Of a stretch of 64,000 nt of DNA, positions 1-9,673 are shown one piece after another (the first letter of the stretch is position 1; each line of letters begins with the position of its first letter). The position numbers were made by a program, and so were the translations under genes. The notes beneath the pieces are model-generated. The model was given only the letters and a program-made list of their open reading frames with translations. It did no database searches and was not told where the DNA came from. The stretch is from Chitinophaga sp. sic0106. GTDB taxonomy: Bacteria > Bacteroidota > Bacteroidia > Chitinophagales > Chitinophagaceae. The stretch is taken from positions 62,001-126,000 of the forward strand of contig NZ_JAHUWJ010000002.1 of NCBI RefSeq assembly GCF_019219075.1, read 5' to 3'.

Positions 1-83
1 TGATGGGAAAGGCGACGATGATATGGTTGAGTTATGATAAGAGTAGTATCAGATGGAGGAGGTTTTTTAACCTGATAAAGTAG

Positions 84-157
84 CAGTTTCAATCTCACCT
101 TCGGTGAGATTGAAACTGCCTGGCGTGGCCAGGCCCCCCCGGTCAGGCTACGCCAGG
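84..157. terminator. Two tandem hairpins beyond the amidohydrolase gene
   Basis: Stem one is a perfect 16-bp inverted repeat (84-99 with 103-118, loop TTC). Stem two follows directly (119-130 with 146-157, one G-T pair, C-rich loop). They lie 6 bases beyond the stop of the minus-strand amidohydrolase gene and probably end its transcript and that of any plus-strand gene left of the window. There is no long T run, so intrinsic termination is inferred from position and stem length. Bases 1-83 show no gene. Confidence 0.6.
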
Positions 158-162
158 TGAAT

Positions 163-1587
163 TTATTTATTGGCAGCACGTACTTGTTCCAGCAAGTCAT
201 CAAGTGCTTTTCTATCCAGCAGTTTACCTTTGGTTACCACTGCAAAAATTTGTTGTGTGTTATTGATATCCGCCAGAGGATTGGCATTCAGCAGCAGTAC
301 ATCTGCTTTTTTTCCTGCCGCCAGCGCACCGTAATTTCCTTTATGCAGGTATTCAGGTGAGTTGATGACTGAAGCCTGCAAGGCCTGCAAAGGCGTAATA
401 CCACCGTATTTCACCATCAGTGCCAGTTCTTCATGTATGCCGATGCCGGGGTAAGTGTAGGAATTGAGATAGCCGGCATCCGTGCCTGCCATAATTTTTA
501 CACCAGCCTGTTGCAGCAGTTTGAGGGAGGCCGCTGTTTTAATAAATACTTCTTTGCGGAAAGCAACAGCGGCTGCATCGTCTTGCTTGGCGCGGTTAAC
601 ACGCCAGGCGTAGGTGCCTTCAATGCCTTTGCCGATGTATTGCAAATAATCATCGTGGGAGTGGTCATCCACATCCAGCCAGGCCATCAGGTGCGGAAGT
701 GTAAGCGTTGGCGTTATAGCAGTACCTCTGGCAGCCATCATACGGTAGGTTTTCAGGGCGGCGCTGCTATCGAAGTTTTCGATGATATATTTGTTAATAT
801 CACGTCCTTTGATTTCCCCTGCTGCAATTTTTTGGGAGAGACTAGCCTCATCTTTCACACCGGCTTTCCAGGCATATCCCAGGTGCTCTACGGCACTGAG
901 TCCTGCCGCGGTTACCTGGTCCATCGTGAGGGTGTAAGGGATGTGTGCAGATACGGCCCATCCGCGTTTGCGTGCTTCCCGCAAGGCTTCCAGGTACAAG
1001 TCACTTTTGAGGGTGTTATCCGTGACTTTCACGAAGTCCACTTTTATTTTTTGCAATGAATCCAGTGCCTGCTGTAATTCTGCGGAGGTGCCTATTTCCA
1101 GGTCGTTGAGCCAGAGGGATTTATAGCCTTCCAGTTTAGGGCCACTGGTGAAAATGGTAGGGCCCTGGAGGGCACCGCTGTTCACTTCATTTCTCCATCG
1201 GATCACGAGGTCGCTGATATCTGCGGAGCAGTCGCGGATAGTAGTTACGCCATGCGCGAGGTATAGTGGCAGAAAGCTTTTGTTTTCATCGGCGAGGGTA
1301 TCGCCTCCGCCGAAGTGCATGTGGTTGTCCCACAGTCCCGGCATGGCGTATTTGCCGGCGCCATCGAACTCGCGGGCGGCCTTATAGCGTTTTATTTTTT
1401 TATCATCGTTCACGGCAATGATGCTGTCGTGGCGGATAACGATGGACTGTCCGGCTTTGATTTTTCCGGTATGTACATCGATCACCTGCACGGAGCGGAT
1501 GATAAGATCGGCTGCTTCCTGTGCCTGTACGTGTATACAGGCGAGTGAGGTGATACCGGCGAAGAGGAGTTTTTTTAGCATAGTCAC
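163..1587 (-). CDS. Exported amidohydrolase, imidazolonepropionase-like
   Basis: Predicted metal-dependent hydrolase of the amidohydrolase superfamily, probably periplasmic. The N-terminus has two lysines and a hydrophobic stretch ending in AQAQ-like residues (HVQAQ, about residue 23), which reads as a signal peptide. The metal-binding HxH is H89/H91 in NHMHFG. Later candidate ligands are the Lys of DFVKVTD, the His of SAHIP, the His of VEHLG and the Asp of AGTDAG, in family order. The length of 474 aa is usual. Its ATG overlaps the stop of the MFS gene upstream by 4 bases (1584-1587), so the two are probably co-transcribed and translationally coupled. Members of this group cleave cyclic amides or dipeptides; the substrate here cannot be told. 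Confidence 0.88.
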   Translation of the reverse strand: MTMLKKLLFAGITSLACIHVQAQEAADLIIRSVQVIDVHTGKIKAGQSIVIRHDSIIAVNDDKKIKRYKAAREFDGAGKYAMPGLWDNHMHFGGGDTLADENKSFLPLYLAHGVTTIRDCSADISDLVIRWRNEVNSGALQGPTIFTSGPKLEGYKSLWLNDLEIGTSAELQQALDSLQKIKVDFVKVTDNTLKSDLYLEALREARKRGWAVSAHIPYTLTMDQVTAAGLSAVEHLGYAWKAGVKDEASLSQKIAAGEIKGRDINKYIIENFDSSAALKTYRMMAARGTAITPTLTLPHLMAWLDVDDHSHDDYLQYIGKGIEGTYAWRVNRAKQDDAAAVAFRKEVFIKTAASLKLLQQAGVKIMAGTDAGYLNSYTYPGIGIHEELALMVKYGGITPLQALQASVINSPEYLHKGNYGALAAGKKADVLLLNANPLADINNTQQIFAVVTKGKLLDRKALDDLLEQVRAANK

Positions 1588-2783
1588 TGTTTGCTTTTTT
1601 TAATATTGATAAGTAGGGCAATGAGCAGGAGGGTGGCACCGAGGATACATACGCCTGTCCAGCCATAGGCGCTCCAGGCGCGGGCGCCCAGCAATGATCC
1701 CAGGGAGCCGCCGGCAAAGGAGCTGGATATATATACGGTGTTGAGCCGGCTTCTTGCTTCCGGGTTGAGTGCAAAAACTTTTGACTGGTTGGAGATATGC
1801 GTTACCTGCATACCTATATCGAGCAGGATTACGCCTGCGATGAGCCCTGTCAGCGAGGTGCCGGAAAATCCCATGATCACATAAGCGATTACGGCGGCGA
1901 TGATGCCGAGCAGGATGGTGAAATGAGGTCCTTTTTTATCGGACGACTTACCAGCCAGCGGGGCCGCCAGTGCGCCACAGGCGCCTATAACTCCAAACAT
2001 GCCCACCATATCGCTTTTGAAAAAGAAAGGGCTGCCTTCCAGGAGGAATACTAATGTTGTCCAGAATACACTGAATGCACCGAACATACAAAAGCCGGTA
2101 ATGGCTGCCTGTCGCAAAGCGGGCATTTGTTTCGTGAGTGTAAACAATGATTGCATGAGGCTGGCGTAACTACCTTCAAAGGTAGGTGGATTTTTAGGCA
2201 GTTTTACGCTCAATATGGCCAGCAATCCTGCGGTGGCCAGGCCGCCTATGAGGAATACAGCTCTCCAGCCCAGATGGGCGCCAATGAAGCCGCTGAGGGT
2301 TCTTGACAGCAGGATGCCGATAAGCAGGCCACTCATCACTTTACCTACAATTTTCCCCCTGGAGGTGGCAGGGGCCATGGTAGCGGCCATTGGCAGCAGC
2401 AGCTGCGGCACGGAGGAAAAAATCCCTATGCAGAGGCTGGCGGCTATGAGCATGTAAAAGTTGGCCGAAAAGGCGGCGGCAATCATGCAGATGGCTGCAC
2501 CGAAAGTTTTTACCAGTATGAGTTTGCGTCGTTCCGTTTTATCCCCCAGCGGTACCAGGAAAAGCAGTCCGAGCGTGTATCCCACCTGGGTGATAGTGGC
2601 TATGATGCTTACCTGGTTTATAGTGAGATGAAAGGTAGCTGCTATTTGCACCAGCAGTGGCTGGTTGTAGTAGATATTGGCTACCACCAGGCCGCAGGTG
2701 ATGGCCATCAGCATCACCATCCCGTTGCTGATGCCGGGATGTGAAATGTTAACGGGAGTTTTTTCTGTAATCGTCTGTTCCAT
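1584..2783 (-). CDS. MFS transporter
   Basis: Integral membrane protein of 399 aa with about 12 hydrophobic segments, a major facilitator superfamily permease. The first helix carries the segment VVANIYYNQPLL, typical of a drug/sugar exporter-like subgroup. The loop GDKTERRK between helices 2 and 3 matches MFS motif A (GxxxDRxGRR). It is the first gene of a two-gene operon with the amidohydrolase, which suggests transport of that enzyme's substrate or product. A -7 promoter match lies 22 bases upstream of the ATG. The substrate is unknown. Confidence 0.9.
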   Translation of the reverse strand: MEQTITEKTPVNISHPGISNGMVMLMAITCGLVVANIYYNQPLLVQIAATFHLTINQVSIIATITQVGYTLGLLFLVPLGDKTERRKLILVKTFGAAICMIAAAFSANFYMLIAASLCIGIFSSVPQLLLPMAATMAPATSRGKIVGKVMSGLLIGILLSRTLSGFIGAHLGWRAVFLIGGLATAGLLAILSVKLPKNPPTFEGSYASLMQSLFTLTKQMPALRQAAITGFCMFGAFSVFWTTLVFLLEGSPFFFKSDMVGMFGVIGACGALAAPLAGKSSDKKGPHFTILLGIIAAVIAYVIMGFSGTSLTGLIAGVILLDIGMQVTHISNQSKVFALNPEARSRLNTVYISSSFAGGSLGSLLGARAWSAYGWTGVCILGATLLLIALLINIKKSKQ

Positions 2784-2804
2784 CGCTCAAATTTTTTCCA
2801 TCTG

Positions 2805-2812
2805 CAAAGGTA
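2805..2812 (-). promoter_or_regulatory. -7 box for the MFS/amidohydrolase operon
   Basis: On the minus strand the bases read TACCTTTG, an exact match to the Bacteroidota -7 consensus TAnnTTTG, 22 bases before the MFS start codon. No clear -33 TTTG is seen at the usual spacing. Confidence 0.5.
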
Positions 2813-2941
2813 GCACTGAAAGAAAGGGCAGGATAGTACAGGTTATAACAAGGCGGGTAGATTTTATTATAGGCATAACATCAAGGTAGTACATCGAAAA
2901 GTGTCGATATATGTAGGAAAGTACCTAATTTTACAGCTGTT

Positions 2942-3907
2942 ATGCCGCTAGTGAAAAAATCTGATTATGAGGCGCCGATGTTGCTGCGCAACCGTCATCT
3001 GATGACGATTTATCCTACTTTATTCAGGAGGGTAAAGCCAGCAGCCTATGAAAGGAAGCGTATCACCACTGTGGACGGGGATTTCCTGGACCTGGACTGT
3101 TGTTCCAGGGGGAGCGACCGGGTGGTGCTGATTCTGCATGGCCTAGAGGGGGATGCAGGCAGGAAATATGTATTGGGCATGGTGCAGATCTTTCATGCAG
3201 CAGGCTTTGATACCGTATCGATGAATTTCCGCGGTTGCAGCGGCGAACCAAATAGGCAGTTGCGGTTTTACCATAGTGGAGAAACAGGTGACCTGGATGT
3301 GGTAGTGCATCATTTAGCTGCACTCGGAAAGTATAGCGCCATTCACCTGGTAGGTTTTTCGCTGGGGGGTAATGTTACCTTGAAATATCTGGGAGAGAGG
3401 GGAGATCAGCTGCACCCTATGGTGAAGTCGGCGGTAGCGGTTTCAGTGCCATGCGACCTGGTCACCAGTTCCACGGAACTGGCCAAGCCACACAACAGTA
3501 TTTATATGAACCGCTTTATCCGTTCGCTGGGGCGCAAGCTGGCATTAAAGCAGCAGCAGTATCCCGGTGCAATTGATATGAGTGGTTACGAGGAAATAAA
3601 AAATTTCCAGCAGTTTGATGATCGCTATACGGCGCCGCTGCATGGCTTCCCCAATGCGCTGGAATATTGGACGAGGTGTAGCTCGCTGGGATTTTTACAT
3701 CGGATCAACGTGCCTACGTTGCTGATCAATGCCAAGGATGATCCGTTTCTCAGCAAGGAGTGCTATCCATATGATATAGCGGCTACCCATCCTTATTTAT
3801 ATTTAGAAACACCGGAAAAAGGTGGACACGTTGGTTTTGTAGGATTTAGAGATTACTATTACTGGACAGAAAAAAGGGCCTTGGAATTTACGCAATCTTG
3901 TAGGTAG
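2942..3907 (+). CDS. YheT-family alpha/beta hydrolase
   Basis: Cytosolic alpha/beta-fold hydrolase of the YheT/ABHD1-3 type, 321 aa. Visible features are the family start (PMLLRNRHLMTIYPTL), the oxyanion segment LHGLEGDAGRKY (about 65-76), the nucleophile elbow GFSLGG with S140, an acid in NAKDDPF (D266 or D267) and the catalytic His in GGHVGF (H296). The triad appears complete. Family members are carboxylesterases with poorly defined physiological substrates. It stands alone, divergent from the MFS operon, with a weak -7-like TAATTTTA at 2926-2933 just before the ATG. Confidence 0.88.
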   Translation: MPLVKKSDYEAPMLLRNRHLMTIYPTLFRRVKPAAYERKRITTVDGDFLDLDCCSRGSDRVVLILHGLEGDAGRKYVLGMVQIFHAAGFDTVSMNFRGCSGEPNRQLRFYHSGETGDLDVVVHHLAALGKYSAIHLVGFSLGGNVTLKYLGERGDQLHPMVKSAVAVSVPCDLVTSSTELAKPHNSIYMNRFIRSLGRKLALKQQQYPGAIDMSGYEEIKNFQQFDDRYTAPLHGFPNALEYWTRCSSLGFLHRINVPTLLINAKDDPFLSKECYPYDIAATHPYLYLETPEKGGHVGFVGFRDYYYWTEKRALEFTQSCR

Positions 3908-4064
3908 TTTGCAGTTGGAAGCATAGTTAAAAAGAGTGTAAAAATTACGTTTAATTCAATAACGAATCGATTTAGCAAAGAATAACAGCGCGGCATAAAA
4001 TTGCTTGTAATTTTAGTAGTTTTTAATAATTTACACACAGCCTTAGAATCTATTTCTTATTACT

Positions 4065-4652
4065 ATGGAGCGAATGCCTTCAGAAGAGGAAGTGTTATAC
4101 AGGATGCGTGAGGGAGATGAATCGGCCTTTTCAAGTATTTACCGGCACTATCACCCTGGTTTATATGTTTACCTGTTACGTTTTTGCAAGGTTCCGTCCC
4201 TGGCGGAAGACCTTGTACATGATGTATTTCTGAAGGTCTGGGAAATACGGGACCGGATTAACCCTGAATTATCTTTTGGTGGCTACCTCTACAGAATAGC
4301 CCGCAATCATGTCTTAAAAACAATTCATAAACTCGCTGATGACCACGAGCTGCGGGCGCAGTTGTATGCCCGGTTGCAGGAGCGTGAATCTACCAATGAG
4401 GTGGATGTGCAATCCAAGGAGTACGACCGGTTGTTCAGGGAAGCCTTTGCGGGGCTTACCGTGCAGCGGCAGAATGTATTCCGGTTATGTCGCCAGGAAG
4501 GAAAAAGTTATGATGAGGCAGCGGCCATCCTGGGTATTTCCAGGAGTGCAGTGAAGAAACATATGGTGCTGAGCATGCGTTTTATTCAGGACTATATATA
4601 CAGGCATGGCGACATTCTGGTAGCATCTTGTCTTGTTGCGATGTTTTTTTAA
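4065..4652 (+). CDS. ECF RNA polymerase sigma factor
   Basis: Sigma-70 family factor of the extracytoplasmic-function class, 195 aa. Region 2 covers about residues 20-90 (DESAFSSIYRHYHPG, then the SLAEDLVHDVFLKVW core helix). Region 4 covers about 130-185, with the helix-turn-helix YDEAAAILGISRSAVKKHM. The hydrophobic C-terminal tail (ILVASCLVAMFF) is common in Bacteroidota SusC-linked sigma factors. A FecR-type anti-sigma gene follows and then a SusC with an STN domain. By analogy with known trans-envelope signalling, substrate binding at SusC would release this factor to activate the beta-glucan locus. Confidence 0.93.
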   Translation: MERMPSEEEVLYRMREGDESAFSSIYRHYHPGLYVYLLRFCKVPSLAEDLVHDVFLKVWEIRDRINPELSFGGYLYRIARNHVLKTIHKLADDHELRAQLYARLQERESTNEVDVQSKEYDRLFREAFAGLTVQRQNVFRLCRQEGKSYDEAAAILGISRSAVKKHMVLSMRFIQDYIYRHGDILVASCLVAMFF

Positions 4653-4747
4653 AAAAAAATTTCTCCGGAGGGGTACCCTTCATTTCAATTTTCGGATATA
4701 GTACAATAGAGGCACTGCAAAAAAGTGTCTGCCACGTTATTCACGTT

Positions 4748-5935
4748 ATGCATCACCCTGCATCATATTACCAGCAACTATTGGCCAAATACCTTGATGG
4801 CAAGTGCACGCCGGAGGAATCCGAAGCGCTGCGTCAATGGCTTGATACCAAGGAATCGCGACGTACTGCTTTGCAGGCGATGCAGGAGGAATTTGAACGT
4901 AGTATGACGGAACCTGCCATTGTACCGGAATCAATGAGCAACCGGGTGGAAACCAGGTTATTGCAGGAAATCAGTAAAAATAAAGTGGTACCCATATATT
5001 CGCTGCGCCGCAGAAAATGGATGGTGGCAGCGGCAGTAATGACGGGAGTAGTGGTGGCTGCAGGCTTCTATATGTATACCGCACACAGGGCACAACCTGC
5101 GGTGGTAAAGCACATAGCATCAGTGGCAGATATTAAACCAGGGTCGGATAAAGCTATTCTGACACTGGCAGATGGTACTCAGGTAACTTTAGATAGCGCG
5201 GGAAATCAGGTAATCGTTCAGGGAGGTACAAAAGTTAAGCAACAGAATGGCCAGTTACTGTATGAAACAGATGGCCGGACTACACAGGCTGAAACTTATA
5301 ATACGCTTAACGTACCCCGTGGCGGCCAGTTTAAACTGGTATTACCTGATGGATCAACGGTTTGGCTCAACGCCGCTTCCAGCCTGCGCTATCCTACTGC
5401 ATTTACGGGCAGCACCCGTACCGTGGAAATCCAGGGCCAGGCTTATTTTGAAGTGGCCCAGAACAGTAATAAACCCTTTATAGTCAAGGCCGAAAGCACG
5501 ACTATTCAGGTACTGGGAACCGGTTTTGATATTATGTCGTATGCCGACGAGAAAGAGCAGCGGACCACGTTGGTGGAAGGTGCAGTAAAAGTGAAAGCAG
5601 GCGCGATAGAAAAATACCTGAAGCCGGGGCAGCAGGTGGCTCTGGATAATGAAACCGGAGTGGCAACTGTACAAGATGCGGATGTACAGGGCGTTATAGC
5701 CTGGAAAACCGGCTTCTTTGAATTTGATAATGTGAGTTTACCAACGATACTCCGACAGCTGGGGCGTTGGTACGATCTGGATATTGTTAACAAGTTTGCT
5801 TATAGCAACAGCAGGCTGGGAGGGCGTATCAGCCGGAACCTGCCGTTGTCTGAAATATTGCCAATGTTGAAGAGCGCAGGAGCGGATTTTACCCTCAACG
5901 GGAGAACGCTGATAATAACGCCTTCATCGAAATGA
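4748..5935 (+). CDS. FecR-type anti-sigma factor
   Basis: Inner-membrane anti-sigma/signal relay protein, 395 aa from the ATG at 4748. The open frame extends to 4628, but those first 40 codons overlap the sigma gene and are not FecR-like. The cytosolic N-terminal helix bundle (1-85) should bind the sigma factor. One membrane helix lies at about 91-110. The periplasmic FecR domain is about 175-285 (VPRGGQFKLVLPDGSTVWLN), followed by a DUF4974-like C-terminal domain from about 315 (FFEFDNVSLPTILRQL), expected to contact the SusC STN domain. It lies 95 bases after the sigma gene and 273 before susC. Confidence 0.92.
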   Translation: MHHPASYYQQLLAKYLDGKCTPEESEALRQWLDTKESRRTALQAMQEEFERSMTEPAIVPESMSNRVETRLLQEISKNKVVPIYSLRRRKWMVAAAVMTGVVVAAGFYMYTAHRAQPAVVKHIASVADIKPGSDKAILTLADGTQVTLDSAGNQVIVQGGTKVKQQNGQLLYETDGRTTQAETYNTLNVPRGGQFKLVLPDGSTVWLNAASSLRYPTAFTGSTRTVEIQGQAYFEVAQNSNKPFIVKAESTTIQVLGTGFDIMSYADEKEQRTTLVEGAVKVKAGAIEKYLKPGQQVALDNETGVATVQDADVQGVIAWKTGFFEFDNVSLPTILRQLGRWYDLDIVNKFAYSNSRLGGRISRNLPLSEILPMLKSAGADFTLNGRTLIITPSSK

Positions 5936-6208
5936 GAGGAATAGAAAATTATTAACTAAAACAACTCGTAAAGTAAGGGACAGCGTATAAAATCAGCCGG
6001 AATCCACGCCGGCAGTACCACGTTCAATTATTAAAGTTAAAACTGAAAACAACCGAAACAAACATGACAACCGAAACTAGCTAACAGTTTAGGTGTCCAA
6101 AAAAAAACCGGAAGCGCTCGCAACACTCCCGGCAATAATTTGGGCATATAAACTGAACCGAATTCCCTTATCGAATCATATTCGTCAATTCCCAAACACT
6201 ACAAAAGT

Positions 6209-9200
6209 ATGCAATTTAACTTGAGTGGTATAGTTTCCGGTGCCCGGAAATTTGTATCTACAAAAACGTTCTGCGTTATGAAATTGACTGCCTTTTTGCT
6301 GCTCGCCGCTTGCCTACATATCAGCGCAAAAGGATTGTCGCAGCAGATCACGCTTTCAGAGAAAGGCGCTCCCCTGAAAAAAGTATTGAGAGAGGTAGCC
6401 CGCCAGGCTGGCATTTCTGTAGTTTATGATGAAGCTCAGCTGGCAGCAACTTATCCAGTAACTATTTCTGTAAAAAATGTATCTGTACAGGCTGCGCTGG
6501 ATAAAGCGCTGGCCGGACAGCCTTTTTCCTATAAAGTAGATGGTTCCCGTATCACCCTGGTAAGAGCCAGTGTGGAAAATACGGCTGCTGCCGATTCTTC
6601 CATCACCGTTACCGGTAAAGTAACCGACGAGAAAGGTGACCCTATCCCCGGGGCTACCATCCGCGTGCAGGGAACCAACACTGGTACAGCCGCGGATGTT
6701 AACGGGCACTTTTCCCTTAAAGTTCCCAGCCCTAAATCCCAGCTGGCTTTTTCTTTTATCGGCTATAATCAGCAGGTGCTGCAGGCGTCGGCCAACCCGA
6801 TGAATATTAAACTGGCGCTGTCATCCACTTCCCTGACAGAAACCGTGGTAGTAGGTTATGGTGTGCAAAAGAAAAGTGTGGTAACCGGTTCTATTTCCTC
6901 TATCAAATCCAGTGAGTTTGAAAATCAGCCGGTAACCCGCGTAGAGCAGGTATTGCAGGGCCGCACCTCCGGTGTGACCGTCGTATCTTCTTCCGGCCAG
7001 CCGGGATCAGCTTCGTCTGTACGTATCCGTGGTAATACCAGCTTCAACAACAATGATCCACTATGGGTGGTAGATGGTGTGGTGGTCGATAACGGTGGCG
7101 TGAGTTATCTCAACCAGTCCGATATCGAAAGCATGGAAGTACTGAAAGATGCCGCTTCCGCTGCTATCTACGGTACACGTGCTGCAAATGGTGTTATCCT
7201 CATCACCACTAAAAAAGGTAAAGAAGGTAAGCTGCGCGTAAACTATAACGGTTACGTAGGTACTTCCGCGCCTGCCCGTAAACTGAACCTCCTCAACGCT
7301 ACCGAATATGCTACCCTCATCAACGAAGGGCTTGCTGCTGACGGGAAAGCACCTAAATACGCTAATCCCGCTTCCTTAGGTGCAGGTACTGACTGGCAGG
7401 ATCTCATCTTCAATAACAATGCTTTCCGTCAGAACCATGAAATCAGCCTCAGCGGCGGTAACGATCGTTCTACTTTCTATACTTCATTCGGTTTCATGAA
7501 ACAGGAAGGTATCGTAGCTTCTGATATCTCCAAATATCAGCGTGCTACTTTCCGTATCAACTCCTCCCACAAGATTGCCAAATGGCTGACTTTCGGTGAA
7601 AACCTGAGCTATGCCTACGAGAAAAACTCCGGTTTGGGTAACACCAACAGTGAGTTCGGCGGTCCACTGAGCTCTGCTATCAACCTGGACCCAATTACTC
7701 CGGCGATTGTATACGATAAAACAGTGGCGGCAAATGCACCTTATACCAACACGGGGGTGGTGCGTGACGCTTTCGGCAATCCTTATGGTATTTCCGACGC
7801 GGTAAAACAGGAAATCACCAACCCGCTGGCTTACATTCAAACCAGACTGGGCAACTATAGCTATTCTCATAACCTGGTGGGTAATGCCTACCTCGAAGCA
7901 GAACCGATCGCAGGTCTGAAACTGAGATCTACTTTCGGTGGTAAAATGGCGTTCTATGGCTCTGATAACTTTGTTCCGGTGTACTACCTGAACTCTTCTA
8001 CTACCAACGCCAGAACAAGCTTCACCAGGGATCAGAATAACAATCGCTCCTGGAACCTGGAAAACACCATTTCCTATTCCAGAACAATTAAGCAACACGA
8101 CTTCAGTGTGCTGGTTGGCCAGGGTGCTTATCAGGATGGATACCTGCAAAATACCAACGTAGCATACTTTGGTATTCCTGCTACCACTTTCCATGATGCA
8201 TCCCTGAACTACAAAATTGCGAATACCAATAAAACCGCTGGTGGTAAAGATGGGTTGTTACACACTGTTGCATCCTATTTCGGACGTGTGAACTATAACT
8301 ACGCTGAAAAGTACCTCCTGACCGGTATCATTCGCCGGGATGGTTCTTCCCGTTTCCCTACTGACAGAAAATATGGGGTATTCCCATCTGTGTCTGCCGG
8401 CTGGGTACCTACCAAAGAAGCCTTCTTTCCTGAAAATGACGTGATCGACTTCCTGAAGATCCGCGGAGGTTACGGTAGTGTGGGTAATGATTACATTGTG
8501 GATAACGGTAACCTGAATGAACATGGGTATTTGTCTACCATCGGAGATGGCAGAAATTATAACATCGGTAATGAAATCCTGGTAGGTAACAGCCCGAATG
8601 CACCTGCAAACGTATTGCTGCATTGGGAAGAAACACATCAGACCAACATCGGTTTTGATCTCGCTTTCCTGAAACATTTCAATTTCACTTTTGATTGGTT
8701 CAACAAGAAAACAGTTGGTATCCTGATGAACCCGCGTGTACCGACTTACACCGGTGCGTACTCTAATCCTCCTGCAAACGTGGCGGATAACCAAAACCGC
8801 GGTATCGACCTGGAGCTGGGTTACCACGGAAAAGTGGGTGAAGTGCAATTAAATGTAAACGGTAACGCCTCCTACGTTAAAAATAAATCACTGTACTTGG
8901 GCGATGGTGTGCAATACATCACTACCAACCAGCAAACATTCCAGAGCTCCACTTACCCTATCACCCGTACCGTGCTGGGTAACCCGCTGAATGCTTTCTA
9001 TGGGTTCAAAACTGCCGGTATCTTCCAGAATCAGGCGGAAGTAGATGGGTATGTAGATGGTAAAGGCAACAAAATCCAGCCGAATGCCAAACCAGGCGAT
9101 TTCCGTTGGGTAGATGCCAATGGCGACGGTGCGATCACCGAAGCTGACCGTCAGGTGCTCGGTAACCCAATGCCTACCTGGACTTATGGCCTCAACATCT

Positions 9201-9652
9201 CTGCTACTTACAAAAACTTTGATATCAACCTGTTTGCACAAGGTGCTGGTGGTAACAAAATCTTCCAGGGTCTGAAACGCCTGGATATCAAAGAAGCGAA
9301 CATGCAGAATAAAGCGCTGGGCCGCTGGACTGGTGAAGGTACTTCCAATACTTATCCCCGTATGACGTTGGATGATCCTAACCGTAACTACTCCAATCCT
9401 TCTGACTTCTACCTGGAAGATGGTGATTACCTCCGTCTGAAAGTATTACAGATCGGTTATACTTTGTCCAACAACATTATGAAACGCATCGGAGCACAAC
9501 GTTTACGTGTATTCGTTACCGGTGAAAACCTGTTTACCTTCACCAAATACACTGGCTTCGATCCTGAAATCGGTGGTGCTGTATCCAGCATCGACCGTGG
9601 TATTTATCCACAGGCGCGCTCTTACATGTTTGGTCTGAATGTTACTTTCTGA
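6209..9652 (+). CDS. SusC/RagA-family TonB-linked outer membrane transporter with STN domain
   Basis: Outer-membrane glycan importer of 1147 aa. A signal peptide follows M24 (KLTAFLLLAACLHISA); the ATG at 6278 is an alternative start and fits better as a signal peptide on its own. The mature protein begins with an STN (secretin/TonB short N-terminal) domain, about 47-115, the contact point for the FecR partner. A carboxypeptidase-regulatory-like beta domain follows (about 134-205), then the TVVVGYG segment, the plug (about 215-345) and a 22-strand barrel ending in an aromatic-rich strand (SYMFGLNVTF). It forms a transporter with the SusD 21 bases downstream. Region 5936-6208 contains no gene; its promoter may use the upstream ECF sigma factor. 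Confidence 0.95.
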   Translation: MQFNLSGIVSGARKFVSTKTFCVMKLTAFLLLAACLHISAKGLSQQITLSEKGAPLKKVLREVARQAGISVVYDEAQLAATYPVTISVKNVSVQAALDKALAGQPFSYKVDGSRITLVRASVENTAAADSSITVTGKVTDEKGDPIPGATIRVQGTNTGTAADVNGHFSLKVPSPKSQLAFSFIGYNQQVLQASANPMNIKLALSSTSLTETVVVGYGVQKKSVVTGSISSIKSSEFENQPVTRVEQVLQGRTSGVTVVSSSGQPGSASSVRIRGNTSFNNNDPLWVVDGVVVDNGGVSYLNQSDIESMEVLKDAASAAIYGTRAANGVILITTKKGKEGKLRVNYNGYVGTSAPARKLNLLNATEYATLINEGLAADGKAPKYANPASLGAGTDWQDLIFNNNAFRQNHEISLSGGNDRSTFYTSFGFMKQEGIVASDISKYQRATFRINSSHKIAKWLTFGENLSYAYEKNSGLGNTNSEFGGPLSSAINLDPITPAIVYDKTVAANAPYTNTGVVRDAFGNPYGISDAVKQEITNPLAYIQTRLGNYSYSHNLVGNAYLEAEPIAGLKLRSTFGGKMAFYGSDNFVPVYYLNSSTTNARTSFTRDQNNNRSWNLENTISYSRTIKQHDFSVLVGQGAYQDGYLQNTNVAYFGIPATTFHDASLNYKIANTNKTAGGKDGLLHTVASYFGRVNYNYAEKYLLTGIIRRDGSSRFPTDRKYGVFPSVSAGWVPTKEAFFPENDVIDFLKIRGGYGSVGNDYIVDNGNLNEHGYLSTIGDGRNYNIGNEILVGNSPNAPANVLLHWEETHQTNIGFDLAFLKHFNFTFDWFNKKTVGILMNPRVPTYTGAYSNPPANVADNQNRGIDLELGYHGKVGEVQLNVNGNASYVKNKSLYLGDGVQYITTNQQTFQSSTYPITRTVLGNPLNAFYGFKTAGIFQNQAEVDGYVDGKGNKIQPNAKPGDFRWVDANGDGAITEADRQVLGNPMPTWTYGLNISATYKNFDINLFAQGAGGNKIFQGLKRLDIKEANMQNKALGRWTGEGTSNTYPRMTLDDPNRNYSNPSDFYLEDGDYLRLKVLQIGYTLSNNIMKRIGAQRLRVFVTGENLFTFTKYTGFDPEIGGAVSSIDRGIYPQARSYMFGLNVTF

Positions 9653-9673
9653 TAATTTAAAAAGCAGGACAAA